Shown here piece after piece: positions 1 through 9,587 of a stretch of DNA of 64,000 bases (the stretch's first letter is position 1; every line of letters starts with the position of its first letter). The notes beneath the pieces are model-generated. The model was not told the DNA's origin. It saw only the letters and a list, made by a program, of their open reading frames with translations, and made no database searches. Made by a program: the position numbers and the translations under genes. The stretch comes from Lunularia cruciata (Eukaryota; Streptophyta; Marchantiopsida; Lunulariales; Lunulariaceae), in assembly GCA_948567375.1 (NCBI GenBank), contig OX419759.1, positions 26,823,493-26,887,492 of the forward strand, given 5' to 3'.

Positions 1-1611
1 TTGTTGCTTGTTTGCCATGCTCACCACAAATGTTGAAGGTCTTGAGGGTATCATACCCAATTTCTTCATCAACCTTTCTGACATGGCATTCACTGCTGAT
101 CCTCCATCAACCAATGCATCCTTGATGTAGTGACCATTCACTCTCACATCAATCTTGGAGGCATATTCACAAGCCTCCCATGGTGCTGGCTTGGCATCCA
201 CCACCCCCATTGATATTGGAACTTTTGCCTTCTTCTTCTTCTTGCTCCTTGTAGAACTCAAACCACCTCTAAGCTCCTTTCTCAAGGTAGGGTTCAAAGC
301 AATTAATTGGCCCACTATGATGTTAGCCCTATGACTACCAACATCCCCCAACACATTGTAGTTCCATTGTTGCTTTGAGATCAAGAAGTCCTCCATCCGC
401 AACTTCTTCCTTGGAGTCTTTGTTGTTGATGGTGTTGAGGTGCGAGTGCTCCTAGTAGACATAGGTGTATCCTTGCTTGAAGTAAATCCTTGAGAAGAGT
501 GAACATCCTCTACAAAACGAGCTCTCTTCTTCTCTTGTGCCAAAAGCTCCAAATTAAGACCCTTGGAGTTTGAGCACTCTCCCTTCTCATACTTGCTCTC
601 AACCACATCTATGGATGCTATCCCCTTACCTTTGTTTGGATTAGGAGCCACTTGGGTTTCACTACCTCCCTCTTTCCCTATATTGGCTCCCTCATAACCC
701 CTTCCTCCATGGTAAGTGGAAATTGGGCAATTCCTTTGGATATGGCCTCTTCCTCCACAACCAAAACAATTTCTATCATTGAAATTGTTGGTTGGTTGGC
801 CTCCTCTATATGGATAGTTTCTATAACTCCTAGGCCCTCTCCCTACATTCTGATCCACCTCTCTCTTCTCCCATAGTTGCACCACATTGATCTTGAGATC
901 TGCAAGTTGTTCTGTGATGGTTTGAAGTGGATCTTTTGGTGGAGATGCAAGAACTGGAGCAACTACTACTTGTGGTGCAACCCTTGCCACAAAAGTATTA
1001 GAAGTTCCACCAAACTTGTAGCCTTGGGGAGGATGCACAACCTCCTTCACCACCAAATCACTCTCATCTCCTTCCAAACTCTCCTCCATACGAATTGCGA
1101 TCTTGATAGCTTCAACCTTGGAAGAAGGTTTCTCATATCTCACCTTGCTTCTAATTGGTGGTCTTAACCCTCCCACAAAATTCTTGGTGAGCATCGTCCC
1201 TATGCCAATCATTGTAGTCTCCACATCATCCCCACCCTTCCTCAACACTACGCAAAATCTGGACTCCAACTTTTCCACTCTTTCCACATAGACTCTCACT
1301 TTCTCTCCTTCTCCTTGCTTGAGAAATGTAACCTCACTCATCAATCTCTCATAACTCTCATCAGGAAGAAAGTTCTCAATGAGTGCTGAAGTCAAAGTCT
1401 CCCAAGACTCCTCTTCCCCATCTCTCCTCTCTCTCTTTTGGTATTCTGACTCATACCATGTAAGTGCTGCATCCTCAAAGAAATCTGGTAATAATGAGGC
1501 CCACTCATTCTTCCTCCTCTCATTGTTTCCTATGCAAGCTCTCTTGAAGTCTCTCACAAAGGCCTCCACATCTTCTCCATCCTTGCCAAAGAAAACCGGA
1601 AGTTTCCCCAT
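1..1611 (-). CDS. Gag-protease polyprotein, 3'-partial (TatA)
   Basis: Reading leftward from ATG at 1611-1609, I scanned all 537 codons to the window edge and found no stop codon. The protein starts MGKLPVFFGKDGEDVEAFV. The capsid-type region includes a conserved WYESEYQKR segment. A CCHC zinc knuckle of the form CFGCGGRGHIQRNC follows near residue 285. Next come a basic, Ser/Thr-rich stretch and the retropepsin active site VDGGSAVN near residue 500. Gag packages element RNA and the protease would cut the polyprotein. The corresponding region is frameshifted in TatC and has a nonsense codon and a lost ATG in TatB, so this is the best-preserved Tat frame in the window. Whether it is intact beyond the edge is unknown. 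Confidence 0.85.
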   Translation of the reverse strand, partial: MGKLPVFFGKDGEDVEAFVRDFKRACIGNNERRKNEWASLLPDFFEDAALTWYESEYQKRERRDGEEESWETLTSALIENFLPDESYERLMSEVTFLKQGEGEKVRVYVERVEKLESRFCVVLRKGGDDVETTMIGIGTMLTKNFVGGLRPPIRSKVRYEKPSSKVEAIKIAIRMEESLEGDESDLVVKEVVHPPQGYKFGGTSNTFVARVAPQVVVAPVLASPPKDPLQTITEQLADLKINVVQLWEKREVDQNVGRGPRSYRNYPYRGGQPTNNFNDRNCFGCGGRGHIQRNCPISTYHGGRGYEGANIGKEGGSETQVAPNPNKGKGIASIDVVESKYEKGECSNSKGLNLELLAQEKKRARFVEDVHSSQGFTSSKDTPMSTRSTRTSTPSTTKTPRKKLRMEDFLISKQQWNYNVLGDVGSHRANIIVGQLIALNPTLRKELRGGLSSTRSKKKKKAKVPISMGVVDAKPAPWEACEYASKIDVRVNGHYIKDALVDGGSAVNAMSERLMKKLGMIPSRPSTFVVSMANKQQ

Positions 1612-1843
1612 CTTAACCTCTCACTATCTTTCTTTCTCTCAATTTTTTTTCTCTTTTCTTTTCTCTCACTCTATTACTAATAAAGAATATACATGACTAA
1701 CACCATCTAAGAATAATCCACTCTAGGGAACACAAAAGTTTCAGGTTGCTCCAAGATTTCTATAGCAACATCAAATCCTAGAGTGCATATTAATCTAACT
1801 CTCATGGATAGTTTATCCATGAGTTGAAAGATTATCTCCATCA

Positions 1844-2317
1844 CTAATCTTGAGAACTAGCTGATGAAGGTGGTAGTATTTCTGTAGCTGTACTAAGACT
1901 CTCTCCAAGATCCTTCACCAAAGTTTCCAAAAGTGCTTTTACTCCACTACACTCATGTCCTTTTGGAAGTCCTTCCACTCCACAAACCTCACATAACTCC
2001 TTGGTCTTAGATCTTCTCCCTCCTAATCTTGGTGAAGAAGGTCCAACATGCAAACCCAAGTCAAGTAAGCCTCTCCTTTCCCTCAATCTCTTGCTCTCAA
2101 AGGTCAATGGACATGACTTTGCCTTATGTCTCTTTTCTCCACATAGAAAGCACTTAGACTCACTCTTTCCTCCAAGTGGTGTAGGTTTTTGAATCCTCTC
2201 AACACTCTCTTCAAATTCTATTGTAAACTCTCTTTTCCTCAAATCCACCCCTAAAATCACCTCAAACCCTTGAGGAACCTTGCATAATCTCAATTTCCAC
2301 TCTTGATGACCCTCCAT
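1844..2317 (-). CDS. Leader ORF, 157-aa zinc-knuckle protein (TatA)
   Basis: This ATG-initiated ORF lies between the primer site and gag, on the same strand as gag. It has a CCHC box (CFLCGEKRHKAKSC, about residues 56-69) in which the usual GH is RH, and a second Cys/His cluster (CEVCG...KGHEC, about residues 109-123). The tail is Ser-rich. The same ORF is open in TatB (18659-19132), with a canonical GEKGH knuckle, and recognisable but frameshifted in TatC (23395-23867). Ogre/Tat elements are known to carry an extra ORF upstream of gag, but I cannot tell whether this is homologous. An RNA-binding role is inferred from the knuckle only. Confidence 0.6.
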   Translation of the reverse strand: MEGHQEWKLRLCKVPQGFEVILGVDLRKREFTIEFEESVERIQKPTPLGGKSESKCFLCGEKRHKAKSCPLTFESKRLRERRGLLDLGLHVGPSSPRLGGRRSKTKELCEVCGVEGLPKGHECSGVKALLETLVKDLGESLSTATEILPPSSASSQD

Positions 2318-3177
2318 GTTCCCAAGATGAATCTAAACACTCAAACATGCTTTTTGTTGATCTCAAACTCCTCATGCATGAGATCTCCACTCTGCAAAAA
2401 TGACCCTTCCTCACAATGTCAATCAAATCTCCCAACCACTATGTGACAGTCCTCTGAAATGTTTTACACTTGATCACAACTCTAGGGTGTCCCTCCCTGA
2501 AAAATTTCAGATCTTTTCATTGAGCCATTTGGCCTAGACACCTTTCTATTCAACACCCATATTTCAGATTTGGTCTGAAAACCACCCCCTTCACTTCAAA
2601 AACACATTACTCCTTGCGCAAGAACGATCTTCCTCTAATATTTTGAGGCAGCAGGTAGGATACAATGCACTGAATTTTCTTGCAAATTTTCAGGACAATT
2701 CACTGAAAATTGAAGAAATGGCAGATTCTATACAATTTTCTAGAGAGCATGCAGTTGCGGGAGTACTTTACCCTATCAACTTTCAAAAATTCTAGCCCAA
2801 TGTGCATAAAAGCTCTCACAATAATTTCAAGTGTGATAACTGCAAGATAACCCAAGCTATCATGTGTAGAAATCTCAAGTCCAGATCTCAAACTTGAGAT
2901 TTTGCCCAAAATCACCTTAATCCCCAAAATCTGCAATCCCCCTCACACAATCTCTCCAATTCCTCTCATGTGTACAAGATGTACAAAATCACCTCAAAGA
3001 CATCATAATGAACTACAGGGTATACAAATGGATCTTGATTCTCTAACATAAGTTCAGCCCTCTCCTCTCCTAATGTTCTCTCCAACTGAGCTCTCATAGC
3101 CTCCTTCTGCCTAATGTAGAATTGAACGCAGAACATTATCTTGCCTTCTAGAGAGGTCCTAGCAACGGAACCAAAAA
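2318..3177 (-). other. TatA 5' leader
   Basis: This is about 860 bases between the primer site and the leader ORF. It holds two short open frames, 2966-3199 (77 codons, beginning inside the LTR and crossing the primer site) and 2700-2936 (78 codons). Both recur in TatB and TatC, but their coding status is unproven. I see no recognisable domain. Confidence 0.5.
3156..3173 (-). promoter_or_regulatory. Primer-binding site, tRNA-Asp-like
   Basis: The 5' LTR ends ...GGCTCACA and is followed after four T residues by TGGTTCCGTTGC. The usual plant tRNA-Asp primer site reads TGGCGCCGTTGCCGGGGA, so the match is good apart from TT for CG after the initial TGG. TatB (19970-19987) and TatC (22540-22557) have the same TT variant, so it belongs to the family and is not a copy-specific mutation. 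Confidence 0.6.
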
Positions 3178-3825
3178 TGTGAGCCGGCCTGTCTCTCACT
3201 CACGATGAACCTCTGATGGCTATTATGGTAGCGCACCATGGACTAAGAAGGCAAGGAATCCCAACTCCATTATACTCCTCCAAGGCTAACACTCCAAGAC
3301 TCAAGACATTGCTCACTAGAGAACTCAATGAGAGAGAGATAGTTGTAAATGAAAGGATGATGAGTACCAAAGTTACTAATTACCGTAGTAACTCAAGTTA
3401 CTAGACTAAAAGTCAAGTAAAGTCAAAAAGTAGAAAGGAATATCCATTCACATGAGCATATTCCCCTAAGCATGTGGTCTTACCTTCACCCAACAACTAA
3501 GTCAAGGATTCCTTCACATGGGCTATCCTTGGACTAAAGAAGAATCCAAAACAAAAAGGCTTGCGGGCCCAAGAGTTCTCAACTCTTTCCTCAAAGCCAA
3601 ACACCTAGGAATAATACCAAGTTAACACACTAAAATCCAAAATAGTGGTGCTCATCTTTTCTACTTCCTCTAAAGTAAAGTCCCCTCTATCTTAGCTATG
3701 ACTAACTTTAGCTAACCATGACTAATATAGAACCATCCTTTATCTCTATAAATAATATCTCTTAAGTACTTGTAATACCAAGCTAAACATCACAATACCA
3801 CACACATGCACAAATGGGTGTTACA
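3178..3825 (-). repeat. TatA 5' LTR (648 bp), TATA box deleted
   Basis: In sense orientation the LTR runs TGTAACACCC ... GGCTCACA. It is one of eight Tat LTR copies in this window; the full-length ones are 689-695 bp. TatA lacks about 44 bp that in its relatives lie between two GTACC direct repeats and contain the TATATAAAC promoter box. The deletion leaves a single GTACC at 3367-3371. A slippage deletion between short direct repeats would explain it, and it probably removes the core promoter. Confidence 0.9.
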
Positions 3826-3896
3826 GATCCTATGGAGCAAGTGGAGGGCCTAGTGGAGTTAGACCCTTACCCTCATTTTCAGGTCAACAATAGGCA

Positions 3897-4230
3897 ATGA
3901 GTGGTGGTGTTGTTTGTTGGATTTGTGGTGGACCTCACCATAGGAAAGAGTGTACTCAGGGCAGCGGACCTGATACCTCTGGTGCATCACAATCAGCATA
4001 GAGGCAATGTGAGCACTGCCACAGATTTGGTCACACTAGTGACCAGTGTTTTGACCTACATCCGGAGTCACAGAGTGGTAGGGCTGCTATGGCAAGGTAG
4101 TAGAGGAGCTCCATTTCATGGAGGACAAGGTGGTAGAAGTGGTGGTAGAGGATCTACACCTAGTAGGGGTGCAATACCTACCCTTACTTCTGACACAGCT
4201 ATGGCTACTCGGATTGAGCAGTTGGAGTAG
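3897..4230 (+). pseudogene. MTR Gag C-terminal fragment with two zinc knuckles
   Basis: Two CX2CX4HX4C boxes lie in one frame: CWICGGPHHRKEC at 3915-3953 and CEHCHRFGHTSDQC at 4008-4049. A TAG separates them at 3999. A Gly/Arg-rich stretch follows (about 4100-4190) and is also broken. Paired knuckles are typical of the nucleocapsid part of retrotransposon Gag, which binds element RNA. The capsid part would lie upstream and is removed by the TatA insertion. Confidence 0.75.
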
Positions 4231-4595
4231 AGATTGGCTAGTATGGCTATTGCTCAGAGGAGATCAGATTCGGGTGCTGAGGCTTCCACCTCATATGCTA
4301 GTGATAGAGATGTTTTGGACTTCATGTGCGGAGTAGCACAGGTGGATGCATCTGTAGCAATGACTAGGAGTGTAGTACGTGCTCCAGAGCCTAGAGAAGC
4401 ATCAGTGGAGTTAGACCCACAGAGAGGAGAGTTGGGAGATAGGTTCAACTTCCCCAATCTTTCACACTATTTGAGGCATTGCAGACGACATCCATGGTTC
4501 CTAGACATCCCAGTGTAGGTGTGGTAGGTGGTGATGGAGTACATGATGGACTACCTGCTAGTCAGCCACCTGCTACTACATAGACTGAGTCTAGC

Positions 4596-5195
4596 ATGAT
4601 GTTGGAGGCGGCTCAGCTGATTATGCGGCGTCCTTTGTTTTCAGCCAGTGATATGTTTACATTGGGAGTTGACCCAGCCCCAGTGTTCCGGTTGGCTGCC
4701 ACGTTGTGTGAGAGTGGGGATGGTGCAGTTCCTACTACTAGAGCAGAGGTATTTGGTAGTGGAGCTGACTTGGTTGAGGAGCATGGGATCCGTTCAACGA
4801 CCAGTGGTTTATGGCAGGCAAAAACGGCTAGACTGGAGGAGTTGCCAGCTAGATCGGCCTTTGAGAGAGCACGGTTCACACCTGGTGTTGTCCTATTGGA
4901 TAACCAAAGGGGAATTTTTGGTTTAGTGGGACCTTCAGGGAAGGTCTATACACCACAGAGAGTCTTGTTAGACTTTGGTGCACAACCCCTTATGTTGGGG
5001 AAGGCTGCAGTTGTCAGTCTAGAGTTACGGAAGACCGATGTGGAGAGGTGTCTATTTCAGATCCAAACATCTCTAGGAGGTGGTTCGATACAGTACATCA
5101 CACGTGGAGAGCTTGTTGTCCAGGTTCAGCCTGGTCATCTAACTGATAGCTCGGTGGTGAGAGCTCAAGCTATTGCGACGATAGCTGTCATATGA
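4596..5195 (+). pseudogene. MTR aspartic protease region
   Basis: This 199-codon open frame contains LLDFGAQPLMLGKAA with the presumed catalytic Asp codon at 4971-4973. Retropepsins use D-S/T-G; here the middle residue is Phe, so the site is probably dead or the copy is mutated. The conserved-looking stretch QIQTSLGG follows about 35 codons later. The frame ends at 5195, and the sequence continues without a break in meaning in the next frame from about 5190, so a single-base frameshift most likely separates protease from the methyltransferase part. Confidence 0.65.
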
Positions 5196-6966
5196 TGTGC
5201 TAGTTGGGGCAGCAGTGTTATACCCCATGGGTTTCAGCATTGACTATTGGGAGGAGACAACCTCTTCTAGACCTGGTTGGCAGTCTGGTGAGGGACGGGT
5301 ATGTCGCCTACCAGTGCGCTTCAGTAGTGGTAGTCTTGGCTCACTACAGTCCAGGACCATGGCAACATCAGTTTTAGCTTTTAGTGGTGCAGTTACTTGG
5401 CCTGGTGACTTGTTGGAGGGGAACGCCCATGCAGAGGATACTCCAGTACCAGAGGAGATCACTCGGCTTTGGAGTACAAGTGGGATTGTTCCATCCACTT
5501 TGGATGTTCCATTGTGGAGTTCAAAGGAGGCATTGTAGCAGCATGCAAATCAGTTGGTGCAGCAGGCTTGGAGTGGAGCCTTCGTACCATCATGAGATGA
5601 GTGTGAGGATGAGCCTCTAGAGGTGATTGCTTTGACACCTCTGGATACCACACTCATAGCTTGGCAGTATCCAGTAGAGGGGATATGCCTATTGGAGTTG
5701 TTTGGTGGGATCAACATTGGACTAGCTGCGGTATTATAGGCGGGTATACGAGTACAGAGGTACTTGTATGTAGAGAGAGATGAGACTGCTAGGCGAGTCT
5801 CTCTACTTCATGTGGCACACTTGGCCTATCGGTATCCGGAGTTATTACCAATGTCAGCAGTCAAAGGTTACCAGAAGGTCCTACCAGGAGACATTTCCTT
5901 ATTGGCAGCGCATGACCTAGAGAGACATGGGCCTATTCACTTGGTGATTTTTGGATGGCCATGTTAGGGACATACACGTGCTGGTAGAGGATTGGGTCTT
6001 TAGGATCCTTTTTCAGGTGTGTTTTGGGAGATGTTACAGATACTACAACGTCTCTAGGTTCATAAGTCTGTTTCTCCAGCTTACCTTTTGGAGAACGTTC
6101 CTTTTATGGGTGATTCTTGCACCAAAGTGGTGGCGAGTAAACATCAGGTCCATTTTTGGATGGGACCTGCTGTATTGTTAGATGCAGCCAGAGTGGGATC
6201 ACGGGCTCATTGTCTTCGCCTTTGGTGGACGAACCTCTTACCCAAAGAGGTTCTACAGCGCGCTTATGATGGGATTCAGCGACTTGACCACATCCTTGTT
6301 GATGATATCTTGGATGTTGGGTGTCAGTCTCAGACAGTGGTAGTGGCTGATAGGTCACCTATGGCAGTGGTGAACCTAGTTGGACAGCCTAGAGCTGCAT
6401 TTCCCACACTCATGAGTTTTCCAGGCTCTCATGCTTTTTGAGAGGGAGGACCTGGACTTGTTTGGGACTCACAGTTACAGCAGTTGGTGGAGCCCAACAT
6501 TGATGAGAGAGAGCGGGCAATGGGTTTTTGCACCAATATTACCGCTGTTCCAGCAGTGTCAGAGGCATCCAGGCGTCAAGTGTTAGGTCAGGCTATGGAC
6601 CTGAACTGTTTGACCTGGATTGTGAGCCTTGGCTTGGCAAAGCAGCGTAGGATGCGCTTGATAGGCATCACCACTCGGACACTTGTGAGCCCTGTGCCTA
6701 TTGAGACAATTCAAGCACATGCTGGGGGCGATGGACCGAGTGGACATGGTATTCTTGGGACACATCCAATAGCTACTAGGGAGAGTGGTCTACTTGGAGT
6801 CCATCTTGGTGAGCGTGGGCTACTTGGATTACACCCTTGGTCCACATGGGATGCAGCTAGAGGATGTGTGGAGCTTGCAGCCAAAGTGGAGGGATTTTTT
6901 TGCCCAGAGGTTGGGACCTCTAGTGGTCGAGAGCATGACACTATTGCTCCCAAGGGCCCAGTGTAG
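5191..6966 (+). pseudogene. MTR C5 cytosine DNA methyltransferase domain
   Basis: A single reading frame (the same frame as RT) carries C5-MTase motifs in canonical order. Motif I is LELFGGINIGLAAVL (5692-5736, cofactor site), followed by YVERDETARR (motif II-like, about 5767). Motif IV is GWPC at 5953-5964, with catalytic Cys 5962-5964, then GHTRAGRG. Motif VI is ENV at 6091-6099. The motif VIII-like segment is SRAHCLRLWWTN (6199-6234). Motif IX is ERERAMGF (6505-6528) and motif X is GQAMDLN (6586-6606). Order I to X means it is not permuted like plant DRM enzymes; WWTNLLP resembles the WGNLPG segment of Dnmt3/DRM types. The role would be methylation of cytosine, possibly in element or target DNA. 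Stops at 5536, 5593, 5737, 5965, 6001, 6055, 6439 and 6964 disable it. The one at 5965 replaces the Gln of the invariant PCQ. No frameshift is seen across the catalytic part. Confidence 0.9.
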
Positions 6967-7074
6967 CAGTCAGTCAGTACGTCTTCCACTCCTACTATAG
7001 TTACAAAGGATACTTGGGAGCCAGATCTTGGACCCAAGCTTATTGGAGAGGAAAGACGGAGGGTTTGGAGGTTC

Positions 7075-8460
7075 TTGAGGAGTCACACGAGTTGTTTTGC
7101 CTTCAGTATGAAGGATTTGGGTGCTCTGAAGGGACCTGGTATACAGATTGAGCTGACTAACGACACACCAGTTTTCCGATGTCCTTATCGATATAGTGAG
7201 ATGGAGAGGACATTGATTCAAAGCCGGAGTAGTGACCTTTTTAAGGCTAGTTTGGTGGAGATTTCACATGGAGAGTATGCATCAGCGACAGTGATGCCAG
7301 CCAAGAAGGATATGCATGGCAACTATACAGATAGGCGGATGTGTGGAGATTACCGTCCTATCAACCGATAGACCAGGGCTGATTGGTATGCCATGCCTAC
7401 ATCGGAGGAGATTTTTGATGTGATTAGGCATGGAAAGGTCTTTAGTATTTTGGATTTTCGAGCGGGATATCATCAGTTGCCGATCAGAGAGGAAGATAAG
7501 TCCAAGATAGCATTTTGGGCTATTAATCCTCACGGCAAGGATGTGTTATATCAGTGGAGGTTCTTACTATTTGGGTTAAAGAACGCTCTTGTTGAGTTCC
7601 AGAGGGTCATGGATAGGATCCTAGCTGGATTGGATTTTGCTCGGTGCTATATTGATGACATTTTGGTTTATAGCACTACTATGGAGGAGCATGAGAGACA
7701 ATTGTTGGAGGTGTTTGAGAGGTTGAGATCTCATGGACTCAAATTACATCCTAGGAAGTGTAGGTTCTTCCACGAGCAGGTTGAGTATTTGGGTCACACT
7801 ATCTATCCCGGAGGACTTGGTGTTCAGTAGACCAAGGTGGAGGCTATTGCACATATTCCTCGGCCTACAAATGTAGGCAGAGTGCGAGCATTCCTTGGGT
7901 TGGCAAACTTCTATCACCGCTATGTTAGAGGATTTAGTGCCATTACCAAGGCCTTGACAAAGCTGACCAAACTTACACAGGAGTGGTGTTGGGGAGATGA
8001 GCAGGAGAGAGCTTTTGTAGAGCTCAAGGAGAGGTTGACATCTGCTCCTATTTTGAGGAGACCGATTAGAGGACGACCATTTCAGGTTCACACTGATTGG
8101 AGTATGTTGGGGCTTGGAGCAGTGCTCACCTAGCATGATGATGAGGGGAAGGAGTTTGTGGTGGCCTATGCTAGTCGCTCCAACAATTCAGTGGAGGTGA
8201 AGTATAGTTATATGAGGGAGAGTGCTTGGCAGCAGTTTGGGCAGTAGCACATTTCCAATGTTACCTATTTGGTAACCCCTTCACTCTCATCACTGATCAT
8301 CAGCCGCTGAAGTGGTTGATGGAGTCCGACAAGCTTTTAGGGAAGCTTGCATGATGGGCTCTGATTTTATAGGAGTATGATTTCACGGTTGTTCATAGAC
8401 CTGGAGTGGTGAACCGTGATGCAGATGAGTTGAGTAGAAACCCATGTCCTAGCCAGTAGG
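7075..8460 (+). pseudogene. MTR reverse transcriptase and RNase H
   Basis: The RT continues in the methyltransferase frame. VMPAKKDMHGNY and MCGDYRPINR (about 7290-7370) form the N-terminal RT blocks. LDFRAGYHQLPI (about 7450) and the catalytic YIDD (7648-7659) follow, then FLGLANFYHRYVRGF (about 7890). A stop at 7372 follows PINR, another at 7828 interrupts the connection domain, and a TAG at 8131 follows GLGAVLT. RNase H resumes with a frame change near 8215 and includes TDHQPLKWL (about 8295). It ends near NRDADELSRNP (about 8410-8445). The protein would copy element RNA into DNA and remove the RNA template. The position straight after a methyltransferase is unusual for Ty3/gypsy. Confidence 0.9.
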
Positions 8461-8501
8461 ATCAGACAGGAGCACGTTGGCATGGTGAGACAGATGAGGA
8501 G

Positions 8502-9232
8502 ATGGTGCCAGGTTGGCATGCATCGGCCTTTCTATGTATATTTTCAGAGGCTTTGGTGGTATCTCTCTCAGCGCATACAGGAGGAGTTATTGAGGTTACA
8601 GATCCAGAGAGTGAAGATATTGGTACAATTCAGCAAGACATTCATGATGATGTCTTAGTGATGGACTATCTTTGCACTAGTGTTGTGGGTGGCACAGTTG
8701 GGGCCAAGGAGAGAGACCGTGTTCTTCAGCGAGCCAGATGGTTCAAATTGGAGGGTAGACACCTTTTGCGTGTATGGGAGGATGGTAGAGTGCAAGTAGT
8801 ACCACTTCCGTCTCAGAGACCACAGTTGGTCCATCATGCTCATGAGGAGTTAGGACATTTTGGAGTAAAGCGTACATATAGCTTACTCCAGAGTCATTAT
8901 TGGTGGCGCGGTATGCAGACCAAGGTACAATAGTTTGTTGCCAGATGTATGGTTTGTGACCAAGTTAGAGCATCATTCAATGCTCCTACGCAACAGTTAC
9001 ACCCATTACCTATCATGGGATTGGGTTATTGTTGGAGTTTGGACTTTGCTGGACCTTAACCGCTGACTGTGAGACATCATTGGTATGTTTTGGTGATGGT
9101 GGAGCACTTTTCCAAGTGGATTGAGTTGGTGGCAATTCTTGACAAGTCTAGTGAAGGGACAGCTTACTTGTTCCTGGATCAAGTTCTTAGTCATTTTGGT
9201 GCACCAGTTGAGGTTTTGACTGATCAGGGTAC
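8502..9232 (+). pseudogene. MTR integrase, N-terminal part
   Basis: The HHCC zinc-binding domain is visible as HHAHEELGHFGVKRTYSLL ... CMVCDQ (about 8830-8962), with a TAG at 8931 inside it. The catalytic core follows with first Asp in SLDFAGP (about 9040) and second Asp in VLTDQGT (about 9215-9230). The sequence stops at GTAC (9229-9232), where TatB is inserted, and resumes at 20684 with GTAC and the codons for EFLGEF. Integrase joins element cDNA to target DNA. Confidence 0.88.
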
Positions 9233-9587
9233 TGTGAGCTGGCATGTCTCTCACTCCGGATGAACCTCTGATGGCTATTATGGTAGCGCACCATGGACTA
9301 AGAAGCCAAGGAACCCCAAATCCATCATACTCCTCCAAGGCTAACACTCCAAGACTCAAGACATTGCTCACTAGAGAACTCAATGAGAAAGAGATAGTTG
9401 CAAATGAAAGGATGATGAGAACATCCTCACCCCTTGTTTATATACTTGTGAAATAGTTACGTACCAAAGTTACTAATTACCGTAGTAACTCAAGTTACTA
9501 GACTAAAAGTCAAGTAAAGTCAAAAAGTAGAAAGGAATATCCATTCACATGGGCATATTCCCCTAAGAATGTTGTCTTATCTTGACC
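9233..9587 (-). repeat. Truncated Tat LTR (355 bp)
   Basis: It begins TGTGAGCTGG at the GTAC target site and matches the first half (in plus coordinates) of other Tat LTRs, including the TATA region. It breaks off at CTTGACC and abuts the next LTR directly. It is the left boundary of the TatB insertion. Confidence 0.88.

Larger units (their letters stand above)
1..3825 (-). mobile_element. TatA: Ty3/gypsy element, 5' part (Tat/Athila-like)
   Basis: Read on the minus strand, this is a 5' LTR (3178-3825), a primer site, an untranslated leader, a small zinc-knuckle ORF and a gag-protease frame that runs off the window at position 1. The rest of pol and the 3' LTR lie to the left, outside the window. 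Relatives in this window (TatB, TatC, TatF, TatH) share the order LTR, leader ORF, Gag, protease, RT, RNase H, integrase. The protease motif VDGGS, the RT style and the lack of a chromodomain point to the non-chromovirus Tat/Athila branch. The element sits in the 5' part of MTR. The first four bases of the right flank are GATC (3826-3829); the matching left duplication cannot be seen. Confidence 0.85.

Noticed and set aside
5191-6966. Methyltransferase as a captured host DRM gene fragment
   Set aside because: Motifs run I to X, whereas DRM enzymes are permuted. There are no introns, and the frame continues into RT.
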